Below are positions 37,407 to 47,736 of a DNA stretch of 64,000 nucleotides, piece after piece. Origin of the DNA: GAS188 sp963713805 (GTDB lineage Bacteria; Pseudomonadota; Alphaproteobacteria; Rhizobiales; Beijerinckiaceae); assembly GCA_963713805.1 (NCBI GenBank), contig CAVQNF010000002.1, positions 248,001 through 312,000 of the forward strand, read 5' to 3'. The translations under genes and the position numbers were made by a program. Position 1 is the first letter of the stretch. Every line of letters begins with the position of its first letter. The notes below the pieces were generated by a model. The model searched no databases and was not told the DNA's origin. It saw nothing but the letters and a program-made list of their open reading frames with translations.

Positions 37407-38480
37407 TTAGAGCCGCTGCATTTCGTGCGGCTTGCGGTCCGCGCCAGGTTCCGGCGCCGCATCGGCGAGTCCGAAGGCCTCGGCGATCAGCTCATAGGAT
37501 CTTCGCCTCGCGCGATGCTCATGCACGATCGTCACGATCATGACTTCGCTCGCGCCATATTCGCGCGCCACCGCTTCGATGCCCTCGCGCACGGTTTCGG
37601 GCGAGCCGAAGACGAGGCGCCGGCCCGCCGGAGAGGCATCCTTGGAGCCCGCCCGCTCCTCGAGCGAGACGAGCGCCTCCTCGACAGGGGGCACGGCGAT
37701 CGGTGCTCCCGAGCGGAGCGCGAGCGACGCCAAGCGCCAGCTCGCCGACAAGCGCCAGGCCTCTTCGTCCGAAGGGGCGCAGATCGCCGATACGGCGATC
37801 GCCGAACGCGGCTCAGGCAGCGCGCCGATGGCTGAAACTGCGAGCGGTAGCGCAGCCATGATGCCCGCGCCGCGCGGGCTGATGAAGTCCGCGAACATAT
37901 AGGGCAGGCCCTGATCGGCGGCCCAGATGCCGCTTTGCGGGGATGAGCCGAGGAGCCACATCTGCGGCATCTCCGGCCTGCCGGGAAGCGTCGCGGCGAG
38001 CGCGAGCGAAAGGATGGTCGGCCGGCAACGTTCCCTCGAAATACCCCATGAGCTCGGCGAGCTGCTGGGGAAAATCATCGGGAGCGAGCGTGCGTCGATC
38101 GCGCTGCAAGGCGTAGGCCGTGCGCTGATCGCTGCCCGGCGCCCTGCCGAGGCCGAGATCGATCCGTCCGGGATGCATGCCGGCGAGCATGCTGAAGCTC
38201 TCGGCGACCTTCAGCGGGCTGTAATGGGGAAGCATCACCCCGCCGCTGCCGACGCGCATCCTTTCGGTCGCTTCGGCGATCGGGCCGATGAGCACCTCCG
38301 GGCTCGCGCAGGCGAGCATCGGCGTCGCATGATGCTCGGCGACCCAATAGCGATAAAAGCCGAGGCCTGTCGGCGAGCCTTGCGAGGTCGAGCGAGTTGC
38401 GCAAGCGCGTCGCCCCCACTCGACCCTTGCGGGATCGGCGCCTGATCGAGGACGCTGAGGCGAAGCGCTGAGCCGTTCAT
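37407..38480 (-). CDS. Luciferase-like (LLM) flavin-dependent oxidoreductase (frameshifted)
   Basis: About 355 residues from MNGSALRLSVLDQAPIPQGS. The pieces GFYRYWVAEHHATPMLACAS, IGPIAEATERMRVGSGGVML, PHYSPLKVAESFSMLAGMHP and GRIDLGLGRAPGSD are the family core (FMN site and active-site His). The C-terminal half reads FADFISPRGAGIMAALPL and ends KPHEMQRL. It belongs to the MsnO8 branch. At least three breaks, removable as inserted bases. No partner gene is recognisable. Confidence 0.82.
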
Positions 38481-39041
38481 TCCGCACGGAGATGGCGTGG
38501 ATCGGCGCTCATCCGCAATGGGCGCGGCATTCTTTCGCGGGCCCGCATGCGGGCCGCCGACTTCACCTGCGCCAGCGCGGAAGAAGAAGCCCCCGTTCTC
38601 GCGCCTATCTCCTTGCTGGAACGTCAAATTTCGGCTTTCCACAATCGGGGTCGCCTCGCCGGCGCCGTGCCCGAAGGCCGAGCAGCCCGATGCGCGCGAT
38701 CGTCTATGAAAGGCTCGAAACGCGGGCCGAGCGGTGTCCCCGGCGGCACGGCGGCTCCTTCTTGGCCTCCGCGGCCCCGTGAGCGGACGCTTGGCGCCGT
38801 TCGCGACATCCCCGGCAATGCCGAAGTCTGCCACCGGGAGACGAAGGCCGAGCCAATCGACGTAACGCCGAGCCTCGCTGCGTTCGCGCTGTCCTTCCCG
38901 GCCGCCGTTAACCGCGGATCAACGCTGTCTCGCCCATAGTGGCTCGCTATCCTATCGTCCCATCGCAGCGGCGTGGGCGGCGCTTGGGCGATTGTCGCGA
39001 TCGTCCTTGAGCTTTCGTCGGAGAGCGTGAGGCCCGGTCGT
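38481..39041. other. Gene-free stretch with a 16-bp palindrome
   Basis: No frame with recognisable motifs or a ribosome site. GGCCCGCATGCGGGCC at 38540-38555 is a perfect palindrome that could form a hairpin, but no T run follows it on either strand. Open frames on both strands are best read as composition effects. Confidence 0.4.
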
Positions 39042-40310
39042 ATGCGTGGTGAGTTCTCGGGCTTGCGTTGGGCCTGCGCGACGATCGCGCCGTGGTGCCT
39101 CGCGAGCGGGCTCCTGATGTCCTTCACCGCCTCGGCGGACGTCGAGGCGAGCGCGGGCGGCAGCCGCGCCGTCCGCGAGGTCGAACCGACCGCGGCCCTC
39201 CTATTTCGTGGCCGGACCCGGCACCGCCGATCTCGCCGTGCTGATCGCGCCCGAGATCGCGGTGAACCGCCTGCGCGCGCCCTGGCTTACGCCGCCGTCC
39301 GAACGAAGAAGCCGAAGACGGTGTTCCGGGCAGCAGCGCCGCGCATCGATCTGAAGCGGGACGTGCAGCGATTTTCCGAGCGTCGAGCGAGCGACGAAGA
39401 GCGACCCCTGATCCAGCTCAGGCCGGCTTTCGGGCAAGGCTCCGGCCATGACGGCGAGCTCGCGGCGGCGACCTTCGGCCGAACCGGGCCTGCGCGCGCC
39501 GACGAGCGCGCTCTCCTTCGAGCCGGGCGACCCTTGGACCAACCAGGTCGTCGGCACGAACAGCTTCGTCGGCTGGTCCGATGGAGGACGGCGCCACGGC
39601 ACGCGCGCCACGCGGCGCCTTCACCTCGGCCGCCGACATCGTCTCGGCGACGACACGCGCCAAATTGACCGCCGGCAACCCGGACGGCTCGACACCGGCG
39701 GCGCCGCGCGCCGTGCGGCTTTCCTCGACCACGCCCGCCCCCCCCGATTCGACGCCGATCGAGATCGCCGCCGTGCCGGTCTCCTTCTCCGAGCTCGTGG
39801 CTTTGAACTCGCGCGAGCTCACCAAGGACAAGGGCGTGACGACGGCTCGAAAGGAAGAGGGCGAGAAGCCGAAATACGCCGAGCTCGTCAGCTCCCGATC
39901 ATATGGGCCGCGAGGAGCGTTGCCTCGCCGAGGCCGTCTATTTCGAGGCGCGCAGCGAGCCCGAGGCGGGCAGGCCGCCGTCGCGCAGGTCGTGATGAAT
40001 CGCGTCAAGAGCGGGCTCTACCCGACATCGATCTGCGGCGTCGTCTATCAGAACCGCGACCGCTACCTCGGCTGCCAATTCACCTTCGCCTGCGAGGGCA
40101 AGTCGCTGCGCGTCACGGAGCCGGACGCCTGGGCACGCGCCACGAAGCATCGCCACGAATGTGCTCAAGGGCGACACCTATCTCGCCAATGTCGGCGACG
40201 CCTTGAACTACCACGCGAATTATGTCCGTCCGGGCTGGGCGCGGTATTTGCAGCGCACCAGCGTCATCGGCCACCACATCTTCTACAAGCCGAGAGACAC
40301 CGACGGATAG
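39042..40310 (+). CDS. Cell wall hydrolase, SleB-like domain (frameshifted)
   Basis: The N-terminus has an export signal (CATIAPWCLASGLLMSFTAS), then a long variable region with YFVAGPGTADLAVLIAPEIA and VSFSELVALNSRELTK. The C-terminal hydrolase core is EERCLAEAVYFEARSEPEAG, QAAVAQVVMNRVKSGLYPTS, ICGVVYQNR and CQFTFACEGKS, with the catalytic Glu in the first stretch. It should cleave peptidoglycan, as spore-cortex enzyme SleB does, and in Gram-negatives it is thought to act in wall remodelling. Several breaks; the end at 40308-40310 (TAG) is clear. Confidence 0.8.
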
Positions 40311-40521
40311 CGGGCTCCGGCTGGCGCCGCGGGCGTGCCGTGCTCAAGCTGGGGTGTCTCGGCACCGCATCACGCGAACCAACGACTTTGAGTGCGCACG
40401 GGCCTCGTGCCTTCGATCTGATGATCTCTCCATGTCTGATCCAAGGACGGCGTTGTCTTCGATCGCATGCGCGGTTACGAAAGACGCCAAGCCCCGGCCG
40501 CAGCATGTCGAGGAGCAGCGA

Positions 40522-41512
40522 ATGCAGTTCAAGGCCATCCTGGTCGAGAAGACCGACGCGGGCCAAAGCGTCGCTTTGAAGGAGCTTGGCACTCGACGCC
40601 CTGATGGAGGGCGACGTGCTGGTGCGCGTCAGCCATTCGACCGTCAACTACAAGGACGGGCTGGCGCTCACCGGAAAGGCTCGCCGTGGTGCGGCGGTTT
40701 CCGATGATCCCCGGCATCGACCTCTGCGGGCGTCGTCGAGACCTCGAGCCATCCCGATTGGCGCGCCGGGCGATGCGGTCATCCTGAACGGCTGGGGGCT
40801 CGGCGAGACGCATTTCGGCGGCTATGCGGGCTACGCGCGCGTCAAGGGCGAATGGCTCGTGCGCGTTGCCGAAGAGCTTCACCCCCGCCCATGCGATGGC
40901 GATCGGCACGGCCGGATACACGGCGATGCTCTGCGTGCTGGCGCTCGAAAAGCACGGGCTCACGCCCGCCGACGGACCGGTCGTCGTCACCGGCGCTGCC
41001 GGCGGCGTCGGATCGGTCGCGATCGCGCTTCTCGCCAAGCTCGGCTGGCACGTCATCGCCTCGACCGGCCGGCGTCGAGGAAACGGACTACCTCAAGGGC
41101 CTCGGCGCGGCGGAGATCATCGATCGCAAGGAGCTCTCGGAGAAGGGCCGCCCTCTGGGCAAGGAACGCTGGATCGCGGGCATCGACAGCGTCGGCTCGC
41201 ACACGCTCGCGAACGTCCTGTCGATGACCAAATACGGCGGCGCGGTCGCCGCCTGCGGTCTTGCGCAGGGCATGGATCTGCCGACCTCCGTCGCGCCTTT
41301 CATCTTGCGCGGCGTCGCGCTTCTCGGCGTCGACAGCGTGATGGCGAAGAAAGCCGCGCCGCGTCGAGGCCTGGGAGCGCCTGGCGCGCGACCTCGACGT
41401 CGCGAAGCTCGATGCGATGACGAGCACCATTCCGCTCGCGGACGTCATCGGCGCGGGACAGGCGATCCTCGACGGCAAGCTGCGCGGCCGGACCGTGGTG
41501 CGGATCGCCTGA
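40522..41512 (+). CDS. acuI: Acryloyl-CoA reductase (YhdH/AcuI family, frameshifted)
   Basis: About 328 residues: MQFKAILVEKTDAGQSVALK, MEGDVLVRVSHSTVNYKDGL, ALTGKAP, RFPMIPGIDLAGVVE and VILNGWGLGETHFGGYAGYA. The NADPH loop GPVVVTGAAGGVGSVAIALL and ending DGKLRGRTVVRIA follow. The NYKDGLA and GLGE-x-x-x-GG motifs define the zinc-free AcuI/YhdH group. It detoxifies acryloyl-CoA to propionyl-CoA, for example after 3-hydroxypropionate or DMSP breakdown. Together with the DmdB-like synthetase at 28128 it hints at DMSP-type chemistry, but the two are 12 kb apart. At least four inserted-base breaks. Confidence 0.87.
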
Positions 41513-41530
41513 GGGTCTCGGACCGCGAAG

Positions 41531-42810
41531 GGTCGAAACGGGCACGGGCGAGCACCAATCTCGGCGTCGACGGCGCCCGGCTCTGGGCCGACATCATGGC
41601 TCTCGCGCGCATCACCGATCCCGCGCGCCCTATACGCGACGCTCCTTCTCGCAGCTCTTTCTCGACGGGCGCCAATGGCTCGACCGGACGTTTCGCGCGA
41701 GGCCGGCCTGACGACGCGGATCGACACGGCGGGCAATCTCATCGGTCGCGTCGAGGGAAGCGATCCGCGAGCCGGCACCATGATCATCGGCTCGCATAGC
41801 GACACCGTGCCTTCGGGCGGGCGTTTCGACGGGATCGCCGGCGTCGTCGCCGGGCTCGAGATCGCCCGCGTCTTGCGCGAGCGCGGGCTCGTGCTCAGGC
41901 ACGCGCTCGAGATCGTCGACTTCCTCGCCGAGGAACCGAGCGAATACGGCGTGTCCTGCGTCGGCAGTCGAGGCATGTGCGGCAAGCTCTCGCCGGCGCA
42001 GCTTCAGTTCTCGAATGCGCAAGGGCGAGCGGCTCGACGCGGCCCTCGCCCGTGTCGGCGGCGATGCGAGCCGTCTCGAGCAAGCGCAGCGCTCGGACAT
42101 CAAGGCGGCCTTCGAATTGCACATCGAGCAAGGCACGGTCCTCGAGACTGGCGGCCTCGATGTCGGGCTCGTCACGGCGATCGTCGGCATCACGCGCATC
42201 GAGATCGTCTTCGAGGGGCGCGGCCGGCCATGCGGGCGCAACGCCCATGCACCGCCGCCACGACGCGCTCGTCGCCGCCGCCCGCCTGATCGATCGCGTG
42301 CGGCTGATCGCCGATGAATTTGCCGGGCGCGGCAAGGGTTATTTCGTGGCGACGACCGGCATCATCGAAGCCAAGCCCAACGCCTCGAACGTGATTCCCG
42401 GCTCGGCGCGCCTCGTCATCGACGCGCGCAGCGAGCGCCGCGAGACGCTGCTCGAATTTCGCGAGCGTCTCGAGAAGGAAAGCCTCGCGCTCGCGAAGAC
42501 GGCGAGCGTCGAGCGGACGCGCTGCGAGATCGCTCTCCGACACGCTGCCGAGCGTCTGCGATGAGAGGCTGCGCGGCCTCCTCAAGGCGCGGCGCCGACG
42601 ACGCTCGGCCTCTCATCGGTCGACATCGCGAGCGGTGCGGGACACGACACCGCCTTCCTGTCGCAGATCGCGCCGGCCGCGATGGTGTTCATTCCCTGCA
42701 AGGAAGGGGCGAGCCATTGCCCGCAGGAATGGTCCGAGCCGCAGGAGATCGCCGCCGGAACGGCCGTGATTCTCGAGGCCCTCCTCGCCTTCGATCGCGC
42801 CGACGCGTGA
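41531..42810 (+). CDS. Zn-dependent M20 family amidohydrolase, allantoate/N-carbamoyl amino acid type (frameshifted)
   Basis: Pieces give VDGARLWADIMALARITDPA, then the metal motifs: GSHSDTVPSGGRFDGIAGVV (His and Asp), IVDFLAEEPSEYG (Glu pair), AAFELHIEQGTVLE (His) and FEGRAGHAGATPMHRR. Near the end come SGAGHDTAFLSQIAPAAMVF (last His) and GASHCPQEWS. This is the allantoate amidohydrolase/hydantoinase-C branch. No ATG precedes the first conserved residues in frame, so the start is unresolved. Ends at a TGA at 42808-42810. Confidence 0.78.
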
Positions 42811-42864
42811 CCGAGGCTCATCGGCGGCGCGAGGCGGGTCTCGTCATTCCCGAGGGCGAAGCGC

Positions 42865-45737
42865 TCACCCGCCGCCGGGACGGCGCAGGTCGGCCTCGTC
42901 GATCGGGCGCGATGCTTCGCCGAAGCGGGTGCGATAGACCTGCATGTTCTCGATGATGCGCTGCACGTAATCGCGCGTCTCGGTGATCGGGATGAGCTCG
43001 ATCCAGTCCACGGGATCGACGTCGCGCGCGACGCGGATCGCCATGCGCCGCGATCCATTCCTTCACTCTCTTGCCGCCGGCGTTATAGGCCGCGAAGGTC
43101 AGGACGTAGGAGCCGCCCTCCTCGGCGAACAGTTCGCCGAGATGAGCGGCACCGATACGCGCGTTGAGCGCGGCGTCGCTGTTGAGCTTCGCCATGTCGA
43201 GCGCGATGCCGGCATGGAGCGCGGCGCCTTCGCGCCGTGTCGGGCATCAACTGCATCAGCCCCTTCGCGCCCGCGGTCGAGGTCGCGGTCGGCGCGAAGG
43301 CGCTCTCCTGGCGGGCGATGGCGTAGACGATCGTCTTGTCGGCGGAATTCGCGACCGGTTGGTAATAGGGCACGCCGAAGATCGGGAAGGCGAAATCGTC
43401 GAGCGGAATGCCGCGCTGCGTGGCGAGCTTGCCGAGGATGAGCGCCGCGCGCGCGTCACGCCCGGTCTCGACCACCTTGCCGAGCGCCGCGATCTGGCCC
43501 TTCGTCGGTGAAATGTCTCGCGGCATCGGCGACGATCGGCAAGGCGAAATCGCTCTCGCCGAGCGCGTAGAAGAACTCGGCGACGCGGATCGAAAGATCG
43601 CGTCCGTCGCCGGTCGCGAGCTTGCGGGTTTGCCGCAAGGGCAGATCGGAAAGCCCGAGCTTGCTTCTCGCGAGCTGGCCGTAATAGGTCGTGACGTGTT
43701 CGGCGGCCTGCGATGTAGGCGGCGGTCGCCGCCGCTTCGTCGCCGAGCACCTGCGCCGTTCGGCCCTGCCAGTAGGCGGCGCGCGCGACCGATGCGGGCA
43801 AGGCGGCGATCGCTGCGGCGGTCGCGAAGTGAGGGGCCGCGAGCGTCGGGTCGCTGAAGGAAGCGAAGCGCGATCCAGCCGGCGTGAAATTCGGCTTCGA
43901 TGCGCATCTCGGCGCTTTGCGCGCTGTGCTCGGCGCAAATCTGATAGGCGGTCTGCGCGTCGCCCGCATCGAGAAGCTTGCGCGCGATCAAGCCGCCGCT
44001 CGATCCACCAGGCATCACCGTCGATGAGAACGGCCGGGTCACGCGGCGCGGAGAGCATCAGCTTGGCCGCCTCGGCAAGCTTGTCGGGCTTGTTCGCGCG
44101 TCGCAGCATTTCGATGCGCGCGAAGATGTAGGACGGATCGGATTTGACCTTCTCCGGCACGGCGGCGAGCAGCGCCTCGGCGTTGTGCGCCTCGTCGAGG
44201 ACGGCGAACTGGGCCTTTGCGAGCGCGATCTCGTCGTCTCCCGCAAGCTTCGCGGAGCGCATCAAACGGCCCGACTCCTCCTTGTAGAAGGCGAGGTCGG
44301 CGCGGAATTTGTGATCGGCCGGCGTGAGGAGACGTGCCGAACTCCTCGAGGAGCTTGGATTCCGAGCCCTGGTTGATGTCGCCTTCGCGCCAGACGTCGC
44401 GCACCAGCGCCGTGGCTTCCTCGATCCGACCCTGCTCGCGCTCGAGCCTCGCGAGCGCGAGCTTGCCCGGCGCGCTCTCGGGCTGCGCCTTGCTGAAATA
44501 GGAGGCGAGCAGCGGAAAGCCCTGCTTGTCGGCGAAGAGCGCTTCTTCACTGCGTCGGCGCAAGCCAAGGGGCGGACGGCCATGTCCGGATGGTCCTTGA
44601 GGAAGGCGGTGAGACGGCCAAAGCCCGTGCCGTGCGGGTCCAAGCGGATCGCCGCCCAATCGAGCGCGACGCGCGCGACCTCGGTCTTGGCGGTCGCCGC
44701 ATAGGCATCCCCAGCGCCGTGTCGCCCTTGCGGTAGGCGGCGATGGCGAGCTTCGCGGCATTCGCGTCGGGAGGCGCGATGAAGGCCGGCAGTGGGGCGA
44801 GCGCGGGATTGGAATCGCCCGGCATCACGGTTGCGGGTTCCAGATCTTTCGGCAGCAGACCCGGCCCCGCCCCGTCATGATCGGTGTTCGCGTTCGATGG
44901 AGCCGGAACGACGAATTTCGGCAGGGTCTGGTTGGCGTTCGCGTCAGCCTCGCCATAGGGAAGCGCCAGCGCGAGACGGGTGTCGACCGACGCCGGAATG
45001 GCCGGCGCCGCGCGCTGACCGCCTCCCAGCAGGTAATCGATGGCCGCGGAGGGTGAGAATGGCCAAGACGATGGTGCAGCGGAGGACGGTGCAGCGGAGG
45101 ACGGCGAAGACGAGGAGGGTGACGCCTCCAGCACTGGCACGCCCGAGGCCGACGCGGCCTCTCGACCCGCCGCCACCTCCGCGGTCGGCCCAGCTTCCCG
45201 GCCCGACGTCGCGGCTTCTCGGACAGGAGCGACGGCCTCGGCCGGCGCGGCCTTCGGCCAGCGCTGCGAGTTTTGGGCCAGGCGTGCGTCTTGTCCAAAG
45301 CTTGCGTTTGTGCCTTGCGCGGGCGCTCGGCTCGCCATGGCACCAAGGTTCGGTTCAAGACCCGGCGATCGGCTCGGCGCCAGGATCGGCTCGGCGCCCG
45401 CAAGCGGCGTTGCAGCTTGCGAGCAGGGTTGGCTGGGGGCTTGGCGAGATGCCCGCGCCTGGCAGAGCTTGGCCGGTCACGGGCTGGCTCGGCGAAGTCG
45501 GCGCCACGGCCGTCTCGGCCGACCCGCCCTTCCTGAACCGCTCAGCTCGTCGGGCACCGTCGGTGCGAGTGTAGTATCCCGCTCTTCGAGGCTCGCGAGG
45601 ATGGCGACGACCGCGCGGTTGGCTTCGGCCACGCGAGCGTCCTCCCCGTTCCCGGCTGGAACAGGAGCCAAGATCGCCGCGAGCAGCGCCGCCAGGCCAG
45701 AGGCGGCGAGCGGGACGTGGCGAGAAACCGATATCAA
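42865..45737 (-). CDS. slt: Soluble lytic murein transglycosylase with a long low-complexity N-terminus (frameshifted)
   Basis: A signal-like segment (VPLAASGLAALLAAILAP) is followed by about 250 residues rich in Ala, Pro, Ser and Glu. Then comes the alpha-superhelical U-domain with many short helices, such as AAYWQGRTAQVLGDEAAATA. The C-terminal catalytic domain has TIVYAIARQESAFAPTATS (catalytic Glu), AGAKGLMQLMPDTAR and YVLTFAAYNAGGKRVKEW, ending ADLRRPGGG. It cleaves peptidoglycan glycan strands. The TTG at 45737 is used as a tentative start because the in-frame ATG at 45809 lies beyond the repeat array. Multiple breaks. Confidence 0.8.
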
Positions 45738-45754
45738 GATCCTGAGACCCCTCC

Positions 45755-45799
45755 AAAAGAACCGGCTACAAAAGAACCGGCGACAAGAGAACCGGCGAC
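45755..45799. repeat. 15-bp tandem repeat, three units
   Basis: Three 15-bp units of the form AA(A/G)AGAACCGGC(G/T)AC follow one another at 45755-45769, 45770-45784 and 45785-45799. They lie just upstream of the presumed start of the transglycosylase gene. Confidence 0.65.
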
Positions 45800-46150
45800 A
45801 GGAATGCAAAGCCTATTCGCCATCGACTCAAGTTTCACGCGCGTTTTTCTTCGTATACCCGAAATTCGAGCATGACGCCGTTAAAATCTATGTGTTTAGC
45901 CCGCATAATTACCTCGCCGCTTCGCTTCGAAGCGGTGAAAACCGAGGGCCTGAACCGGACAAAAGCTGGGAAATGCGGCGTGCTGAGGGCCACCGCAAGG
46001 AGACGAGCGTCTTACTTCTTACCCGCTCGCCTTGGGCAAGACGAGAAGGGAATTCTCTGTCGCGCTCGGCTTGCCCGTTCGGGCGACGCTCCGCGCCGAA
46101 CAAGGCACGGCAAGTCATTTGGGGCATTGCGCCCGAGAGACGATCTTCGA
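45800..46150. other. Gene-free stretch between slt and mntH
   Basis: A long open frame exists on the plus strand into mntH, but its composition is that of the antisense of the mntH gene. Nothing with motifs is seen in the part before 46150. Confidence 0.4.
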
Positions 46151-47454
46151 TCAGCCGCCCGTCAGTGTTTGCGAGAGCAGCACCAGGTTGAGGGCGATAA
46201 TCACGGCCGTCCCGACGATGCCGGCGACCTTCGTGGCACGGCCGTTGGCGAACTCTCCCATGAGCGCGCGCCTGTTGGTGAAGATCATCAAGGCGATGAG
46301 AGGCAGCGGGAGCGCGAAGCTCAGCACCACCTGGCTCAAGATGAGCACCTTGGTCGTGTCATAGCCCGCCGCGATCACGATCACGGCCGGCACCATGGTG
46401 ACGAGCCGCCGCAGCCAGAGCGGGATGCGCCAGCCGACGAAGCCTTGCATGATGACCTGACCCGCCATGGTGCCGACGACCGAGCTCGAAATGCCGGAGG
46501 CGAAGAGCGAGATCAGGAAGACACCGGCGGCCGCGCGGCCGAGGAGCGGCGTCAAGGTCGCATAGGCGGTCTCGATGCTGGCGACATCATTATGCACCCC
46601 GTCGTGAAAGACGCTCGCTGCCATCACCATCATGGCGATGTTGACGAGGCCGGCGAGGCTGAGCGCGACGATGACCTCGCGATGCGACCAGCGCATGATG
46701 GCGCGCTTCTCTTTGGGCCCGCTCGCCACGACGCGGCCTTGCGTGAGGTAGGAGTGCAGATAAATCACGTGGGGCATGACCGTCGCGCCGACGATGCCGA
46801 TGGCGAGGAACAGGCTGTCGCTTCCTCCGATCCACGGAACGACGAGACCTCGACCGATCTCGCGCCATGCGGGGTGGGCGTCGACGAGCTCGACGAGGTA
46901 GCTCAGCGCCATCACGCCGACGAGCGCGCCGATGACCAGCTCGATCGGCCTGAAACCCGCGGCGCTCGAGCAGCAGGATCGAATAGGTGATGGCGCCGGT
47001 GACGATGACGCCGATCCAGAGCGGCAGGCCGAAGAGGAGATTGAAGCCGATGGTCGCGCCCAGGAACTCGGCGAGATCGGTTGCCATGGCGGCGATCTCG
47101 CTCACGATCCAATAGAAGATGACCACGGGTTTTGAGAAGTGCTTGCGGCAAAGCTCCGCGAGATTGCGGCCCGTGACGATGCCGAGCTTCGCCGAGAGCG
47201 CCTGGAAGAGCATGGCGACGAGGTTGGCGAAGAGCACGACCCAGAGCAGGCGATAGCCGAAGCTCGCACCGCCCTGGATGTTCGTGGCGAAATTGCCGGG
47301 ATCCATATAGGCGACGGAGGCGATGACGGCCGGCCCGAGGAAAGGCAGCAGCGCGCAGAGGCCCGCGCCGCTGTCCGCCGAGGACGGCCTCGGCCGCGCG
47401 CCGCGTTCGCGCGCTCGAACCCCCGGCCGAAATTCGGTTCGAGACCTCCGTCAT
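46151..47454 (-). CDS. mntH: Nramp-family Mn(II)/divalent metal transporter MntH (frameshifted)
   Basis: About 430 residues and 11 hydrophobic segments. The motif VAYMDPGNFATNIQGGASFG (the DPGN metal site) in helix 1 and GATVMPHVIYLHSYLTQG (MPH) in helix 6 are diagnostic. The end reads LNLVLLSQTLTGG. It imports manganese with protons. Start 47454 (MTEVSN) follows GGAGGG; in-frame ATGs at 47487 and 47496 are alternatives. Breaks near 47370 and 46945 are cured by dropping bases. A palindrome 60 bp upstream is a likely metal-regulator site. Confidence 0.88.
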
Positions 47455-47512
47455 CTGCGACCCTCCATCGGGCCCATCTTCTGCCATCGACCTCATAATA
47501 GTGCGGACAAAA

Positions 47513-47534
47513 GAATATAGCAAGAGCTATATTC
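47513..47534. promoter_or_regulatory. Inverted-repeat operator upstream of mntH
   Basis: GAATATAG-N6-CTATATTC has perfect eight-base arms. It is placed as expected for a manganese-responsive repressor (MntR or the Fur-like Mur) controlling mntH. The arms also contain TATA-like promoter sequence. The assignment to a regulator is an inference. Confidence 0.55.
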
Positions 47535-47736
47535 GAGCTCGAACGAACGACTCTCCCTTGCCCGTCAAGGGGCTCTTCCGCCGCTCCTCGATTGTCTCAG
47601 GGGCCGCGATCTCGGACCCGGGCTTGTCACGCGCAATTTTCTCTGCAATCGTCGTCGCGCTTTCGTCTGCGCCTCACCTGATCTTCGTGCGGCGACGAAA
47701 CGCATTTCGACGCCCGTCCACACCGAAAGGATTCGA

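Noticed and set aside
38540..38555. Perfect 16-bp palindrome as a terminator
   Set aside because: No T run follows on either strand and it is more than 50 bp from the nearest gene end.
45872..46990. A 372-codon plus-strand frame opposite mntH
   Set aside because: Most of it is the antisense of mntH; no ribosome site or motifs in the part before it.
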